This document shows, in pieces, positions 14,573 through 23,800 of a stretch of DNA of 64,000 nt. The translations under genes were made by a program, and so were the position numbers. Each line of letters starts with the position of its first letter. The stretch's first letter is position 1. The stretch spans positions 4,657,501-4,721,500 of the forward strand of contig NZ_CP127173.1 in the NCBI RefSeq assembly GCF_030264295.1. The letters run 5' to 3'. The notes beneath the pieces were generated by a model that saw nothing but the letters and a program-made list of their open reading frames with translations, searched no databases and had not been told where the DNA came from. The DNA is from Amycolatopsis nalaikhensis (GTDB lineage Bacteria; Actinomycetota; Actinomycetes; Mycobacteriales; Pseudonocardiaceae).

Positions 14573-15895
14573 CTAGAGAAGGACGGCGCCTTCCATGACG
14601 CCGATGGCGCGCAGGTCCCGGTACCAGCGCTCGACGGGGTGCTCCTTGACGAAGCCGTGCCCGCCCAGCAGCTGCACACCCGCGCTGCCGATCTGCATGC
14701 CCTTGTCCACGGCCAGTTTCCGCGCCAGCGCGACCTCGCGGGCGTACGGCTTGCCCTGCTCCGCACGAGCCGCGGCGCGCAGCGTCACCAGCCGCAGGCC
14801 CTCCAGCTCGATCGCGATGTCGGCGACGGAGAACGCCACCGCCTGCCGGTGGCTGATCGGCTCGCCGAACGCCACCCGCTCGTTCACGTAAGGCACGACG
14901 TAGTCGAGGACGGCCTTCGCGGTACCGGCGGCCAGCGCCGCCCAGCCCAGCCGCGAAAGGCGGACGACGTCGGCGAAGACGTCGAGCTTGCCGCCGCCGA
15001 GAAGCGCGCCCGCGGGCAGGTTCACCTGCTCCAGGTGCAGCTTGCCGGTCGCGGCGCCGCGCAGGCCCATCGCCGGCTCGGCCTCGATCGACACGCCGGC
15101 CGTCGACGACTCGACGAGGAACAGCGCCGGGCCGCGGCCTTCGAGATCAGCCGACACGATGAACAGTTCGGCCTGCGCCGCCCGCGGGACCAGCGACTTC
15201 ACGCCGTCGAGCTGGTAGCCCTTCGGGGTGCGACGCGCCTTCGTCGCGGGCTTGAAGGGGTCGTAGAGCGCTTTCTGCTCCTGCAGCGCCAGCGCGGCGG
15301 CGGGCACGTTCTCGCCGACGAACGCGGGCAGGTAGTCGGCCTGCTGCTGCTCGTCGCCCCAGCTGACCAGCGCGGTGCTCACCGCGGACGGCGCGAGCAC
15401 GGCCACGGCCAGGCCGAGGTCGCCGTGCGCGAGCGCTTCCGCGACCAGCGCGTTCGTCACGACGGAGCGTTCGGTGCCGACGCCGCCGAGCTCCTCGGGG
15501 ATGCCGACCAGGCTGATGCCCAGCTCGGCGGCCCTGGCCAGCAGGCCCTCGGGCGCTTCGAGCTTGGCGTCGGCGTCCGCGGCGGCCGGCCGCAGCTGCT
15601 CGGCGGCGAACTCCGTCACGGTCTCGACGATGAGCTGCTGGTCCTCGCTCGGGGTGAGGTCGAACAGCCCGGTGTCGGCCGACGGCGCGAGCCGGGCGGG
15701 CTTGCCCAGCTTCCGCACCGACTTGAACGACCGGGTCGCCGCGCCCGCGACGCGGAAGCCGTTGCGCGTCCCCGCGGTGACCAGGCCTTCGATGGGCTTG
15801 CGCAGCCCGGCCCGATCGACGACCTTGCTCCCGGCCAGCCGGGTCAGCGCGGAAAGGCCCCAGCCCATCGCGTCCCGTTTCCTTGGCGCAGCCAT
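14573..15895 (-). CDS. Acyl-CoA dehydrogenase family protein (partner subunit)
   Basis: A 440-aa protein; I chose ATG 15895 because GGAGGG lies upstream of it. A further ATG at 15907 is in frame. An N-terminal extension of about 70 residues precedes the ACAD alpha-helical domain (LTPSEDQQLIVETVTEFAAEQLRPA). The C-terminal bundle contains GVQLLGGHGFVKEHPVERWYRDLRAIGVMEG. In this subunit the usual catalytic-glutamate EGT motif is replaced by MEGAV, so the active residue may come from the partner encoded downstream (inference). A perfect palindromic operator lies just upstream. Confidence 0.88.
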   Translation of the reverse strand: MAAPRKRDAMGWGLSALTRLAGSKVVDRAGLRKPIEGLVTAGTRNGFRVAGAATRSFKSVRKLGKPARLAPSADTGLFDLTPSEDQQLIVETVTEFAAEQLRPAAADADAKLEAPEGLLARAAELGISLVGIPEELGGVGTERSVVTNALVAEALAHGDLGLAVAVLAPSAVSTALVSWGDEQQQADYLPAFVGENVPAAALALQEQKALYDPFKPATKARRTPKGYQLDGVKSLVPRAAQAELFIVSADLEGRGPALFLVESSTAGVSIEAEPAMGLRGAATGKLHLEQVNLPAGALLGGGKLDVFADVVRLSRLGWAALAAGTAKAVLDYVVPYVNERVAFGEPISHRQAVAFSVADIAIELEGLRLVTLRAAARAEQGKPYAREVALARKLAVDKGMQIGSAGVQLLGGHGFVKEHPVERWYRDLRAIGVMEGAVLL

Positions 15896-15912
15896 GTGGC
15901 CCTCCATCCGTT

Positions 15913-15930
15913 ACCTACTCGCGAGTAGGT
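15913..15930. promoter_or_regulatory. Palindromic operator upstream of acyl-CoA dehydrogenase operon
   Basis: ACCTACTCGCGAGTAGGT is a perfect 18-bp palindrome, 17 bp upstream of the chosen start of the ACAD pair. The TACT-N4-AGTA core is the kind of site bound by TetR-family regulators of acyl-CoA metabolism. The regulator is not encoded beside it. A second hairpin (GCTCACT-TACG-AGTGAGC, 15962-15979) overlaps the end of the upstream LtrA gene and may terminate it. Confidence 0.75.
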
Positions 15931-15967
15931 TAACCCGGGACGCGGGATCGCGCCAGTGTGGGCTCAC

Positions 15968-17173
15968 TTACGAGTGAGCGGTGTGCACCTCCCGGCGCCA
16001 TTCGGCGAAGCGGAGCCGTTCGAACGTGATGAGCCCGAGCACCAGCGCGGCGACGACCAGCAGCAGCACCGCGGCGGGCACGTGCTCCAGCAGCGGCGTC
16101 GCCGCGACCAGCAGCACGCCGAGGACGAGCCGCTGGAGGTTCCAGCTGCCGAGGTTGCGCTTGCGCAGCGCGCTCAGCGCGATCAGGTAGAGCGCGAGCC
16201 CGCCGGTGAGCGTCCAGATCGGCACGCCGTGGAGCGCTTCGCCGGGGGTGTGGTGCTCGGTGTCGGCGATGTAGAGGAAGGCCTTCTTGAGGCCGAGGGC
16301 GACGAGCACGATCCCGGCGATCAGCGGCAGGTGCAGGAAGGTGTAGGAGTCGGTGGCGAGCTTGGTGCGTTCGACCCCGGTCGCCCGGGTGAGCCGGTGC
16401 TCGGAGACGCGCGCGACGACGTCGAAGTAGGTCCACCACATCCCGGCGGCGAGCGCGAGCCCGCACACGGCGGCCCCGGCGACCAGCCACGACATGGGCA
16501 GCGACCCGATCCCGATGCCGATGGCGACGATCGACTCGCCGAGCGCGATGATCATGATGAGCCCGAACCGCTCGGCGAAGTGCGCGGGCGAGTTGAGCCG
16601 CCACCCTTCGGGACCGGCGAGGTAGACGTTGAGGTAGTCGGCCAGCAGCGCGACGACCCACAGCCCGAGCTGCCACGGCCCGCTCAGGAAAGCGGCCACC
16701 CCGAGCAGCAGCACGCTGGGCAGCAGCCCGACGAACATCCGCAGCAGCACCTTCCGCAGGGCGGGATCGTGCCGCGCGGCCCCGAGGTACGCGACGAGGT
16801 GCAGCAACCGCACGAGGGCGTAGCAGCCGACGAACAGCTCCGGCGCGAACAATCCGCCGGCGCGGTCGACGAAGGCTTCGGGGATGGTGAGCGAGACGAG
16901 GAACATGACGGCCATGGCTCCGAACATCGCGAGCCGGGCGATGCCGTGGTCGACGTGGATGGTGGTCCCGAGCCAGGCGTAGCTGCACCAGCACCACCAC
17001 AGGACGGCGAGCATCGCGACGCCCTGCCCGACGCCGAGCGGGCTCAGGTGGTCGGCCATCAGCTGGGTGGTCTGGGTGATGGCGTAGACGAAGACCAGGT
17101 CGAAGAAGAGCTCGATGGTCGAGACGCGGTGGTCCTCATCCGCGCTCACCAGGTGCAGGCGTCTCGTGGGCAC
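15968..17173 (-). CDS. Low temperature requirement protein A (LtrA) family membrane protein
   Basis: A 401-aa polytopic membrane protein with about 12 hydrophobic helices, starting at GTG 17173. It carries the LtrA family marks: ELFFDLVFVYAITQ near residue 22 and HFAERFGLIMIIALGES in the middle. LtrA was named from a Listeria low-temperature mutant, but its biochemical activity is unknown. It lies upstream of the ACAD pair on the same strand, separated by a hairpin and an operator, so it is probably a separate transcription unit. The region 17174-17290 between it and the first conflict-cassette gene contains only promoter-like sequence. Confidence 0.88.
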   Translation of the reverse strand: MPTRRLHLVSADEDHRVSTIELFFDLVFVYAITQTTQLMADHLSPLGVGQGVAMLAVLWWCWCSYAWLGTTIHVDHGIARLAMFGAMAVMFLVSLTIPEAFVDRAGGLFAPELFVGCYALVRLLHLVAYLGAARHDPALRKVLLRMFVGLLPSVLLLGVAAFLSGPWQLGLWVVALLADYLNVYLAGPEGWRLNSPAHFAERFGLIMIIALGESIVAIGIGIGSLPMSWLVAGAAVCGLALAAGMWWTYFDVVARVSEHRLTRATGVERTKLATDSYTFLHLPLIAGIVLVALGLKKAFLYIADTEHHTPGEALHGVPIWTLTGGLALYLIALSALRKRNLGSWNLQRLVLGVLLVAATPLLEHVPAAVLLLVVAALVLGLITFERLRFAEWRREVHTAHS

Positions 17174-17290
17174 GCCGAATTATGGACGTCGGGTGCCCGC
17201 TCGCGGCGCGTTTCGCGGTAACACCCTGCGCGAACATGGCCGAGCGTGCATGCGTCTGGGAGAATGGGGCCGGGACGTGGGGAGGGTGTC

Positions 17291-18223
17291 GTGGTTTCCT
17301 ATCCAGCCGCGCTGCACCGGACGATCATGGCCGTGGACGTCGCCGGGTACAACAACCCGAGCCGGACCATGGCCCACCTGCGCGAGGTGCACGACGGCCT
17401 GTGGCGAGTCCTGCGGAACACGTTCGCGGAGACGGGGATCCCCTGGGACGTGTGCTTCGTGGAGAACACGGGCGACGGCGCGATGATCCTGCTGCCACCG
17501 GACATCGCGAAGGCGGACCTGGTGGCGGAGTTCCCGGCCCGCATGCGCGACGGCCTCCGGCGCCACAACCACGTGCACGCGGAGGAGGCCCGGATCCAGC
17601 TCCGCCTGGCGTTGCACGCGGGCGAGGTGGCGGAGGGCAGCCACGGCCGCATCAGCAAGGCGGCGAGCTTCACGTTCCGCATCCTCGACGCCCCGGAGGC
17701 GAAGGCGGCCCAGAAGGAGGCGAAGGCCGACCTGGCGCTGATCACCTCGGACTTGCTGTACCAGGACGTGGTGACCCAGGACGCGGCCGCGGAGCCGGAT
17801 GCGTTCCGCCGGATCCCGGTGAAGGTCAAGCCTGGAGAGAACGCCGCATGGGCGTGGTTGCGCCTTCTGGGTGCCCCGGCGGCCACTCTCGCGGTGTCGG
17901 CAACCGCGGGCACGTCCGCGCCGCCGGAGCCGCCACTTTCGTTCCCCGCACTGGTCGAAGCGTTGCTGGCGGTCGCGTGCGTGCGGAACGCGGAGAGCCG
18001 CCGCCTCCTGCTCGAAATGATGTCCCGTCGCGAAATCGCCGAGGCTGTGCCGCACCAGGCGGAGGACCGGCTGCACGTGATCGAACTGGCGCGCACCTGC
18101 GAACGGTACGACGGCGGGCTCGAAGAACTGCTCACGACCGTGCGCCTGCTCGACCCGGGATCACCGCAGGTCGAAGAGCTCAGCGCGGTGATAGCGCGTC
18201 GTTCGGGATTCCGGGTTCGTTAG
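17291..18223 (+). CDS. Cassette 1: nucleotide-cyclase-like domain with C-terminal EAD2-type domain
   Basis: A 310-aa protein; GTG 17291 is favoured because GGAGGG precedes it and the paralogue starts at the matching place. Residues 10-190 look like a class III nucleotide cyclase fold: IMAVDVAGYNNP (Asp16) and ENTGDGAMIL (Asp62) correspond to the two metal-binding aspartates, and LRLALHAGEV to the following strand. Whether it makes a cyclic nucleotide is unknown. Residues about 220-308 (FPALVEALLAVACVRNAESR ... LHVIELARTCERYDGGLEEL) match effector-associated domain 2, an adaptor that bridges conflict-system proteins. The next gene begins with a similar domain, so the two proteins may associate through EAD2-EAD2 contact (inference). 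Confidence 0.75.
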   Translation: MVSYPAALHRTIMAVDVAGYNNPSRTMAHLREVHDGLWRVLRNTFAETGIPWDVCFVENTGDGAMILLPPDIAKADLVAEFPARMRDGLRRHNHVHAEEARIQLRLALHAGEVAEGSHGRISKAASFTFRILDAPEAKAAQKEAKADLALITSDLLYQDVVTQDAAAEPDAFRRIPVKVKPGENAAWAWLRLLGAPAATLAVSATAGTSAPPEPPLSFPALVEALLAVACVRNAESRRLLLEMMSRREIAEAVPHQAEDRLHVIELARTCERYDGGLEELLTTVRLLDPGSPQVEELSAVIARRSGFRVR

Positions 18224-18224
18224 C

Positions 18225-18272
18225 GGTTGTCCGGCTTTTGCCCCTTTTGCCAGAGGACCGGATAGGTAGACT
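18225..18272 (+). promoter_or_regulatory. Conserved promoter-like block before VMAP gene 1
   Basis: Upstream of both VMAP genes the same block occurs: GGTTGTCC, CTTTTGCCC, TTGCC and then GGTAGACT (copy 1) or GGTAGAAT (copy 2), with nearly identical spacing. TTGCC and TAGACT/TAGAAT are 14-15 nt apart in both. Surrounding intergenic sequence has diverged, so conservation suggests a promoter or regulator site specific to these cassettes. Confidence 0.6.
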
Positions 18273-18316
18273 CGCGATCTTCGGGGCACTTCGCGGGGGC
18301 GGGAGGTGGTACGCCG

Positions 18317-19801
18317 GTGTCGGCAAGACAAGGGCGCCCCCCAATCGGGATCGCGATTCGCCGGTCGCTCGTCGACGTGCTGGTGGTCGCGGGTTTCGCC
18401 GACGACAAGTCCATCCGCACATTGCTGGTCGCGGAGCTGCGGCGCGCGCTCGACAATCCGTTCACGGTGCCGGACCAGCTGGCCCCGCGGGCGCAGCTGA
18501 TCGAAATCGTCAACTGCTGCAGCACGATCGACGACGGCTTGGCCGTGCTGGCCGACGTGCTCGAGTTCCTCCGCCCGGGTACGAAGGAATGCACGCAGTT
18601 CCGCGATCTGGTGGATTCCCTTCCCCTGCGCGACGTGGTATCGGAATCCGAACAGGAGCGCTTCCGCCACCAGCTCGAAGGGTTTTCGCCGCCCGGGCTC
18701 CGGGCGGCCGTGCGCCGGGCCGCGCGGTTCGTCGTGCCGACGCCGCACTACGCCGACGCGGCCGAAGCGTTCTCCGAACTTGCCGACTTCAACGCGGCGC
18801 CGGGCGAGTTGCCGCCCGTGGTCGCGTTCGCCGAGCTGATCGCGGCGGAATGCGAGGAGCCGCTGGCGACGCAGCTCCGCAAGTGGTCTGACGGACAGGC
18901 GCACCGGCTGCGGCTCGACAACGCGTTGCGGGCCCTGCGTTCCTATGGCGCACCGTCCGTCGCGGGCCGCCTGCACCTGGCCATCATGATCGAGGCGGAT
19001 CCCGTCGACCCCGGCCGCTACGAGGTTTCGCACTGGCGACAGGACGATGCCGCCGAATGGCCGCCACCGCGTGGCGAAACGGTGCTGACGACCTCGGCCG
19101 GACTCGAAGGCGAAGTGGCGAAAGTGATCTCCGCGGCGGAAGAAGCGTGGGCGGAAACGGACGCGGACGTGGTCATCGAGTTCGTGCTCCCGCGCGGATT
19201 GCTCGGCCTTCCCGTCCACACCTGGAGCACGGAGCGTCACCTCGGTGCGCCGCAGCCGCTGTACCTGACTTATCCGACGGTTATTCGTTCACTGGAACGG
19301 ATGAGTTCCCGGCGCTCGCACCGCGTTTGGCGGCGACGGTGGTCGTCGTGGACCCAGGAGCCATCCGTCGAACGAGTATATTTCTGCGAGCACGGCGACA
19401 CCCGAGATCACCATCGCCTCGACGCGATTCTGAGCGACGAGCGGTGGCTCATGACGGTGTTGACCGGGACGCCGTCCGCGACGCCGATTCCCGGGCGCGA
19501 CGAGTTTTTCGCAGCCCTCCGTGCGGGCTTGCCCATCATCGTGTGGCACCCTACGGTCTCTTCGGAAGTCGTGCGCGAGGTGGTAACGTGGATGGCCGGC
19601 AGTGACGATTTGGGGAATTTGCCGGCACTGACCCGGAAGCACCGGCTCGACGCACTTCGCAATCGGTCGTCGTCCCCGGATGGCGGCATCATAGGGGATC
19701 TGGTGGTGCTATGGGACGATCCGAACCGGATGCTCCCCCTCGGCGATCGCGGCGGCCCGGGTCCGGGAGGTGGCGCCGATGAGCACCACCGAGCTTCCTG
19801 A
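18317..19801 (+). CDS. Cassette 1: VMAP (vWA-MoxR-associated) protein
   Basis: A 494-aa protein from GTG 18317 behind GGGAGG. Residues 10-95 form an EAD2-like helical adaptor (VDVLVVAGFADDKSIRTLLV, LIEIVNCCSTIDDGLAVL). A helical middle follows, and from about residue 215 comes the VMAP C-terminal domain (LHLAIMIEADPVDPGRYEVS, WRQDDAAEWPPP, VIEFVLPRGLLGLPVHTW, SLERM, HHRLDAILSDERW). VMAP proteins are the central component of the vWA-MoxR-VMAP ternary conflict systems described by comparative genomics. They are thought to relay recognition of an invader to the chaperone-like MoxR ATPase. It overlaps the MoxR gene by 23 nt. Confidence 0.8.
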   Translation: MSARQGRPPIGIAIRRSLVDVLVVAGFADDKSIRTLLVAELRRALDNPFTVPDQLAPRAQLIEIVNCCSTIDDGLAVLADVLEFLRPGTKECTQFRDLVDSLPLRDVVSESEQERFRHQLEGFSPPGLRAAVRRAARFVVPTPHYADAAEAFSELADFNAAPGELPPVVAFAELIAAECEEPLATQLRKWSDGQAHRLRLDNALRALRSYGAPSVAGRLHLAIMIEADPVDPGRYEVSHWRQDDAAEWPPPRGETVLTTSAGLEGEVAKVISAAEEAWAETDADVVIEFVLPRGLLGLPVHTWSTERHLGAPQPLYLTYPTVIRSLERMSSRRSHRVWRRRWSSWTQEPSVERVYFCEHGDTRDHHRLDAILSDERWLMTVLTGTPSATPIPGRDEFFAALRAGLPIIVWHPTVSSEVVREVVTWMAGSDDLGNLPALTRKHRLDALRNRSSSPDGGIIGDLVVLWDDPNRMLPLGDRGGPGPGGGADEHHRAS

Positions 19802-20825
19802 GCACCCGCCGGAGTGGTGGATCTACCGGGGCACCGGTCATCCCCTGCAGGACACGCACTTGGCGGACCGGCTGCCCCCGCCGCCGCCGTGGCGCGACTT
19901 CCGGCGCGACGGCGAACCGCTCGCGGCCGAGGTGCCCCAGGACGACGCCGAAATCGACCGGCGGCTGGGTACCGAGCTGAGTTTCACGACCGGGCACGCC
20001 GACCGCGCCGAAGTCGACATGGTCAACGCGGCGCTGTACCTGCGCCGTCCGCTGCTGGTGACCGGGCGGCCGGGGAGCGGGAAGTCCAGCCTGGCCTACC
20101 GGATCTCGCGTGAGCTGCGGCTGGGGCGCGTGCTCCGCTGGTCGATCACTTCGCAGACGACGTTGAAGTCCGGCCTCTACGACTACGACGCGATCGGCCG
20201 GGTGCAGGCGTCGGCCGCGCGCGGTGACACCGGCGCGGGTGAACCGCCGATCGGCGACTTCGTGCGGCTGCGCGAGCTGGGTACCGCGTTCCTGCCCCGC
20301 CGCCTGCCCCGGGTGCTGCTGGTGGACGAGCTCGACAAGGCCGAGTCCGATCTGCCGCACGACTTGCTGTCGATCTTCGAGGACGGCGAGTTCCTGATCC
20401 CGGAGCTCGCGCGGGACGCCCGGCAGTCACCGGTTTCCGAGGTGTTCACCGCCGATCCCGGGTACACCGCGGAGATCGAAAACGGCGTCGTCCGGTGTTC
20501 GGCCTTCCCGGTCGTCGTGATCACCAGCAATGGAGAGCGGGATTTCCCGCCCGCGTTCCTTCGCCGGTGCCTGCGCCTGGAGATGAAGGACCCCGGTCCG
20601 GCTCAGCTGGCCGCGATCGTCGCGGCGCACGCGCTCGACCCGCGGCACCGCGCGGTGCTGATCGAGGACTTCGTGGCACGCCGGACGGCTCTCGGCGGGC
20701 TGCCGGCGGACAAGCTGCTCGACGCGATCTTCCTGGCGACGTCCGGGGCCTATCAGCCCGACGACCCGGGATGGCCGTCGCTGGTCGAGGCGCTCTGGCA
20801 GCAGCTGAACCCGCAGGGGCACTGA
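19779..20825 (+). CDS. Cassette 1: MoxR-family AAA+ ATPase
   Basis: A 348-aa protein; ATG 19779 fits GGAGG eight bases upstream, better than the GTG at 19770. Walker A is VTGRPGSGKSS at about 95-105 and Walker B VLLVDELDK at about 179-187. Sensor-1 is ITSNGERDFPPAF and the arginine finger FLRRCLRLEM. A short N-terminal module WWIYRGTGHPL and LPPPPPWRDF precedes the ATPase. MoxR proteins act with vWA proteins as remodelling chaperones. Here the partner is encoded 3 nt downstream. Confidence 0.88.
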   Translation: MSTTELPEHPPEWWIYRGTGHPLQDTHLADRLPPPPPWRDFRRDGEPLAAEVPQDDAEIDRRLGTELSFTTGHADRAEVDMVNAALYLRRPLLVTGRPGSGKSSLAYRISRELRLGRVLRWSITSQTTLKSGLYDYDAIGRVQASAARGDTGAGEPPIGDFVRLRELGTAFLPRRLPRVLLVDELDKAESDLPHDLLSIFEDGEFLIPELARDARQSPVSEVFTADPGYTAEIENGVVRCSAFPVVVITSNGERDFPPAFLRRCLRLEMKDPGPAQLAAIVAAHALDPRHRAVLIEDFVARRTALGGLPADKLLDAIFLATSGAYQPDDPGWPSLVEALWQQLNPQGH

Positions 20826-20827
20826 CG

Positions 20828-23800
20828 ATGCCGACGCAGCCCGGCGACCCCGGACGCGAGGACCTGACGGCGAGCGAGGTCGCCGACGGGTTGTGGCTGA
20901 TGGCCGCCATCGCGGCGAGCTCGGCGGGGGAACCGGAGCCGCCGGCTTCGACAGCGCCTCCACTTCCGGCCGAGCCGCCTGAAACCGCCGAGGTCCATCC
21001 TCCGCGGGTGGAGGAGGAACAGCCGCGTCCCGAAAGCCCCGGCCGGCCGGCGGCCCCGGAGCTGCCGCCGATCGTCCAGGCCGAGCGCCGCGCCGACCGG
21101 GTGGTCGCGGACGCACGTGGTTTGTTCGAAGTCGAAGAGGAATCACCGGCGGCCGGCGCGAGCTCACCGCTGCCCGACGTCGCCAGGCTCGTCCGCGCGT
21201 TCCGCGCCTTCAACCGCAAGGTTCCTTCGGAACAGCCGGAAGACTTCGAACTGGACGAGGAACGCACGGCCGAGGTCAGTGCGGAGGCGGGGGTCTGGTT
21301 GCCGGTCACCCGCCGGAAGCGGTTGCCGTGGCTGCACTTGACGCTGGTCGTGGAGCAGGCGCCGTCGATGGCGCTCTGGGCCCCGACGGTCTCGGCGTTC
21401 GTGGCCCTTTGCCAGCGACGCCTCGGCATCTTCCGCTCGGTGCAGGTGCGCCTGCTGGAAACGGGGAAGGCCGGCCGCGCCGAAGGGGGCATGGTGCTGG
21501 GCCCGGTGCTGCGCGGCGGCACCCCGGACAGCCCCGCCCGCGGGGTGGGCGAACCGGTCGGCTCGTCGGGCCGCCGGTTGATGCTCGTGCTGACGGACGG
21601 GATCAGCGACGCGTGGCGACGTGACCTCGTGCAGCCGCTGCTGGCCCGCTGGGGACGCAAGGTCCCGGTGGCGGTGGTGCACCTCCTGCCGCACCGGCTC
21701 TGGGCCCGCGGCGGCGTCGACGCGCGGAACGCGGAGATCACGACGAGGGGCCCGTTGCGGCCCAATGATTCCTACCGCGTCGACCTGACGGATCTGCTGT
21801 TCGATGAACTGGAACAAGCGGAGCAAACGGGTGACGCGATCGCGGTCCCGGTCCTGGAACTGGAGGAGCGCTGGTTCCGCCGGTGGGTGGAGGTCGTCAC
21901 CGGGCGGGCGGGGGTGCCGCGGAAATGTCCGGTCATGCTGATTCGGGATCGTGCGACCGCGACTGTGCCCGATTCGGGTGACATTCCGGAACCGCGAGAA
22001 GATGAGGTGACCGCGCAGGATCGAGTGAGGGACTTTCACAGTCAGGCGTCGCCGTCCGCATTCCGGCTGGCCACGCTCCTCGCCGCGGTTCCGGTGGACA
22101 TCGACGTCGCCTCCGCGGTGCAAGCGGAGATGTTGCCGGGTTCGGGTCCCGATCACCTGGTGGAGGTATTCACGAGCGGGTTGCTCGCGCACGACGGGAA
22201 CCGGCAACCGTGGGACCGGAACACACCGTGGGAATTCTCCGGTCAGACGAGAAGGGTGCTGCTCAGCGGCGCGCGGCGATCGGACACCGCGCACGCGGTC
22301 CGCGCGGCGTCCCGGCGGGTGGGGGAGCAGAATCCCGTTCTGGCAAGGCTGATGGCGGCGTTGGAGGATCCCGATTCGACGCCCGATCCGCGGCCGGACA
22401 CGGCTACGCGCGCCGAGATAGCACTCGAGCGTGACGTGATGAGTGCGTTATCGGGACCCTACCTATCGAGGGCCGACCGATTGGATATGGTCTCGCCGAT
22501 GAGTGATACAATCCCGCGCGGGTTAGAGCGGTCGAACATCCCGGTCGAAGCCGCAGAAGCTGGTCAGGAGAACCGAGATCCAGTGGAACGTGCGCCGACC
22601 GTGAAAGAAAAACCGGACACCGCCGAGAAGGCGAGTGTGGTGGCCAGCGTCGGGGCGTCGACTTCGCGTCAAGTCCGGCGTTCGGGTGAAGAGGTGCCGC
22701 CGATCTGGGGGTCCATTCCTCCGCCCAATCCCAATTTCACCGGACGTGGTGAACTGCTCGCCCAGCTGGGTGAACGTCTGGGTGCCGGCACCACCGCGGT
22801 CCTGCCGGCGACCCTGCACGGCATGGGCGGCATCGGCAAGACCCAGATGGCCACCGAATACATCTACCGGCACTTGCAGGACTACGACATCGTCTGGTGG
22901 ATCCAGGCGACGCGGCCGACGCAGATCCACGCCTCGCTCACCGAACTGGCCCAGCACTTGCGCCTGCCGGGCGCCAGCGAGGCCAACACCGCCGTGCCCG
23001 CGGTCAAGGAGGCGCTGCGCATCGGCCGGCCGTACCGGCGGTGGCTGCTGGTCTTCGACTCGGCCGAAGACCCGGAGATGGTCCGGCCGTTCTTCCCGGT
23101 CGGCGGTCCCGGCGACATCCTCGTGACCTCTCGCAACCCGAACTGGGCCGGTGTGGCGCGCCCGCTCGAAGTGGCGGTGTTCGAACGAGCGGAAAGCAAG
23201 ATGCTGCTGAGCAGGCGTGGCCCCCAGCTCGACGACGCGGACGCCGATCGCATCGCCGAAAAGCTGGGCGACCTGCCGCTGGCGATCGAGCAGGCCGCGG
23301 CCTGGCTGGCCGAAACCGGCATGACGGCGCGGGAGTACCTGCAGCTGTTCGACGAGAAGGTCGCGGAGATCCTCGACACCTCGAACCCGCAGGACTACGA
23401 AACGTCCGTCGCCGCGGCCTGGAACGTGTCGTTCGACCAGTTGAGCGTGAGCAGCCCGGCGGCTCACCAGCTGCTGCAGGTTTGCGCGTTCTTCGCGCCC
23501 GAGCCGGTGTCGCGGAGCTTGTTCGCCGGCGTCCGCGGGCTCACGGTGTCGCCCGAACTCGACGCGGCCCTGCGCGACCCGATCAAGCTGGGGCGGGCGG
23601 TTCGCGACATCAACCGGTTCGGCCTCGCCAAGATCGACCACCGGACCGACACCATCCTCCTGCACCGGCTCGTGCAGCTGGTCCTCCGCAACCGCATGTC
23701 GGAACAGCACTTCAGGGAAATGCGCCACGGTGCCCACGAGCTCCTGGCCAACCTCGACCCGAGGGACCCGGAATCACCCCGGCAATGGCAGCGCTACCAG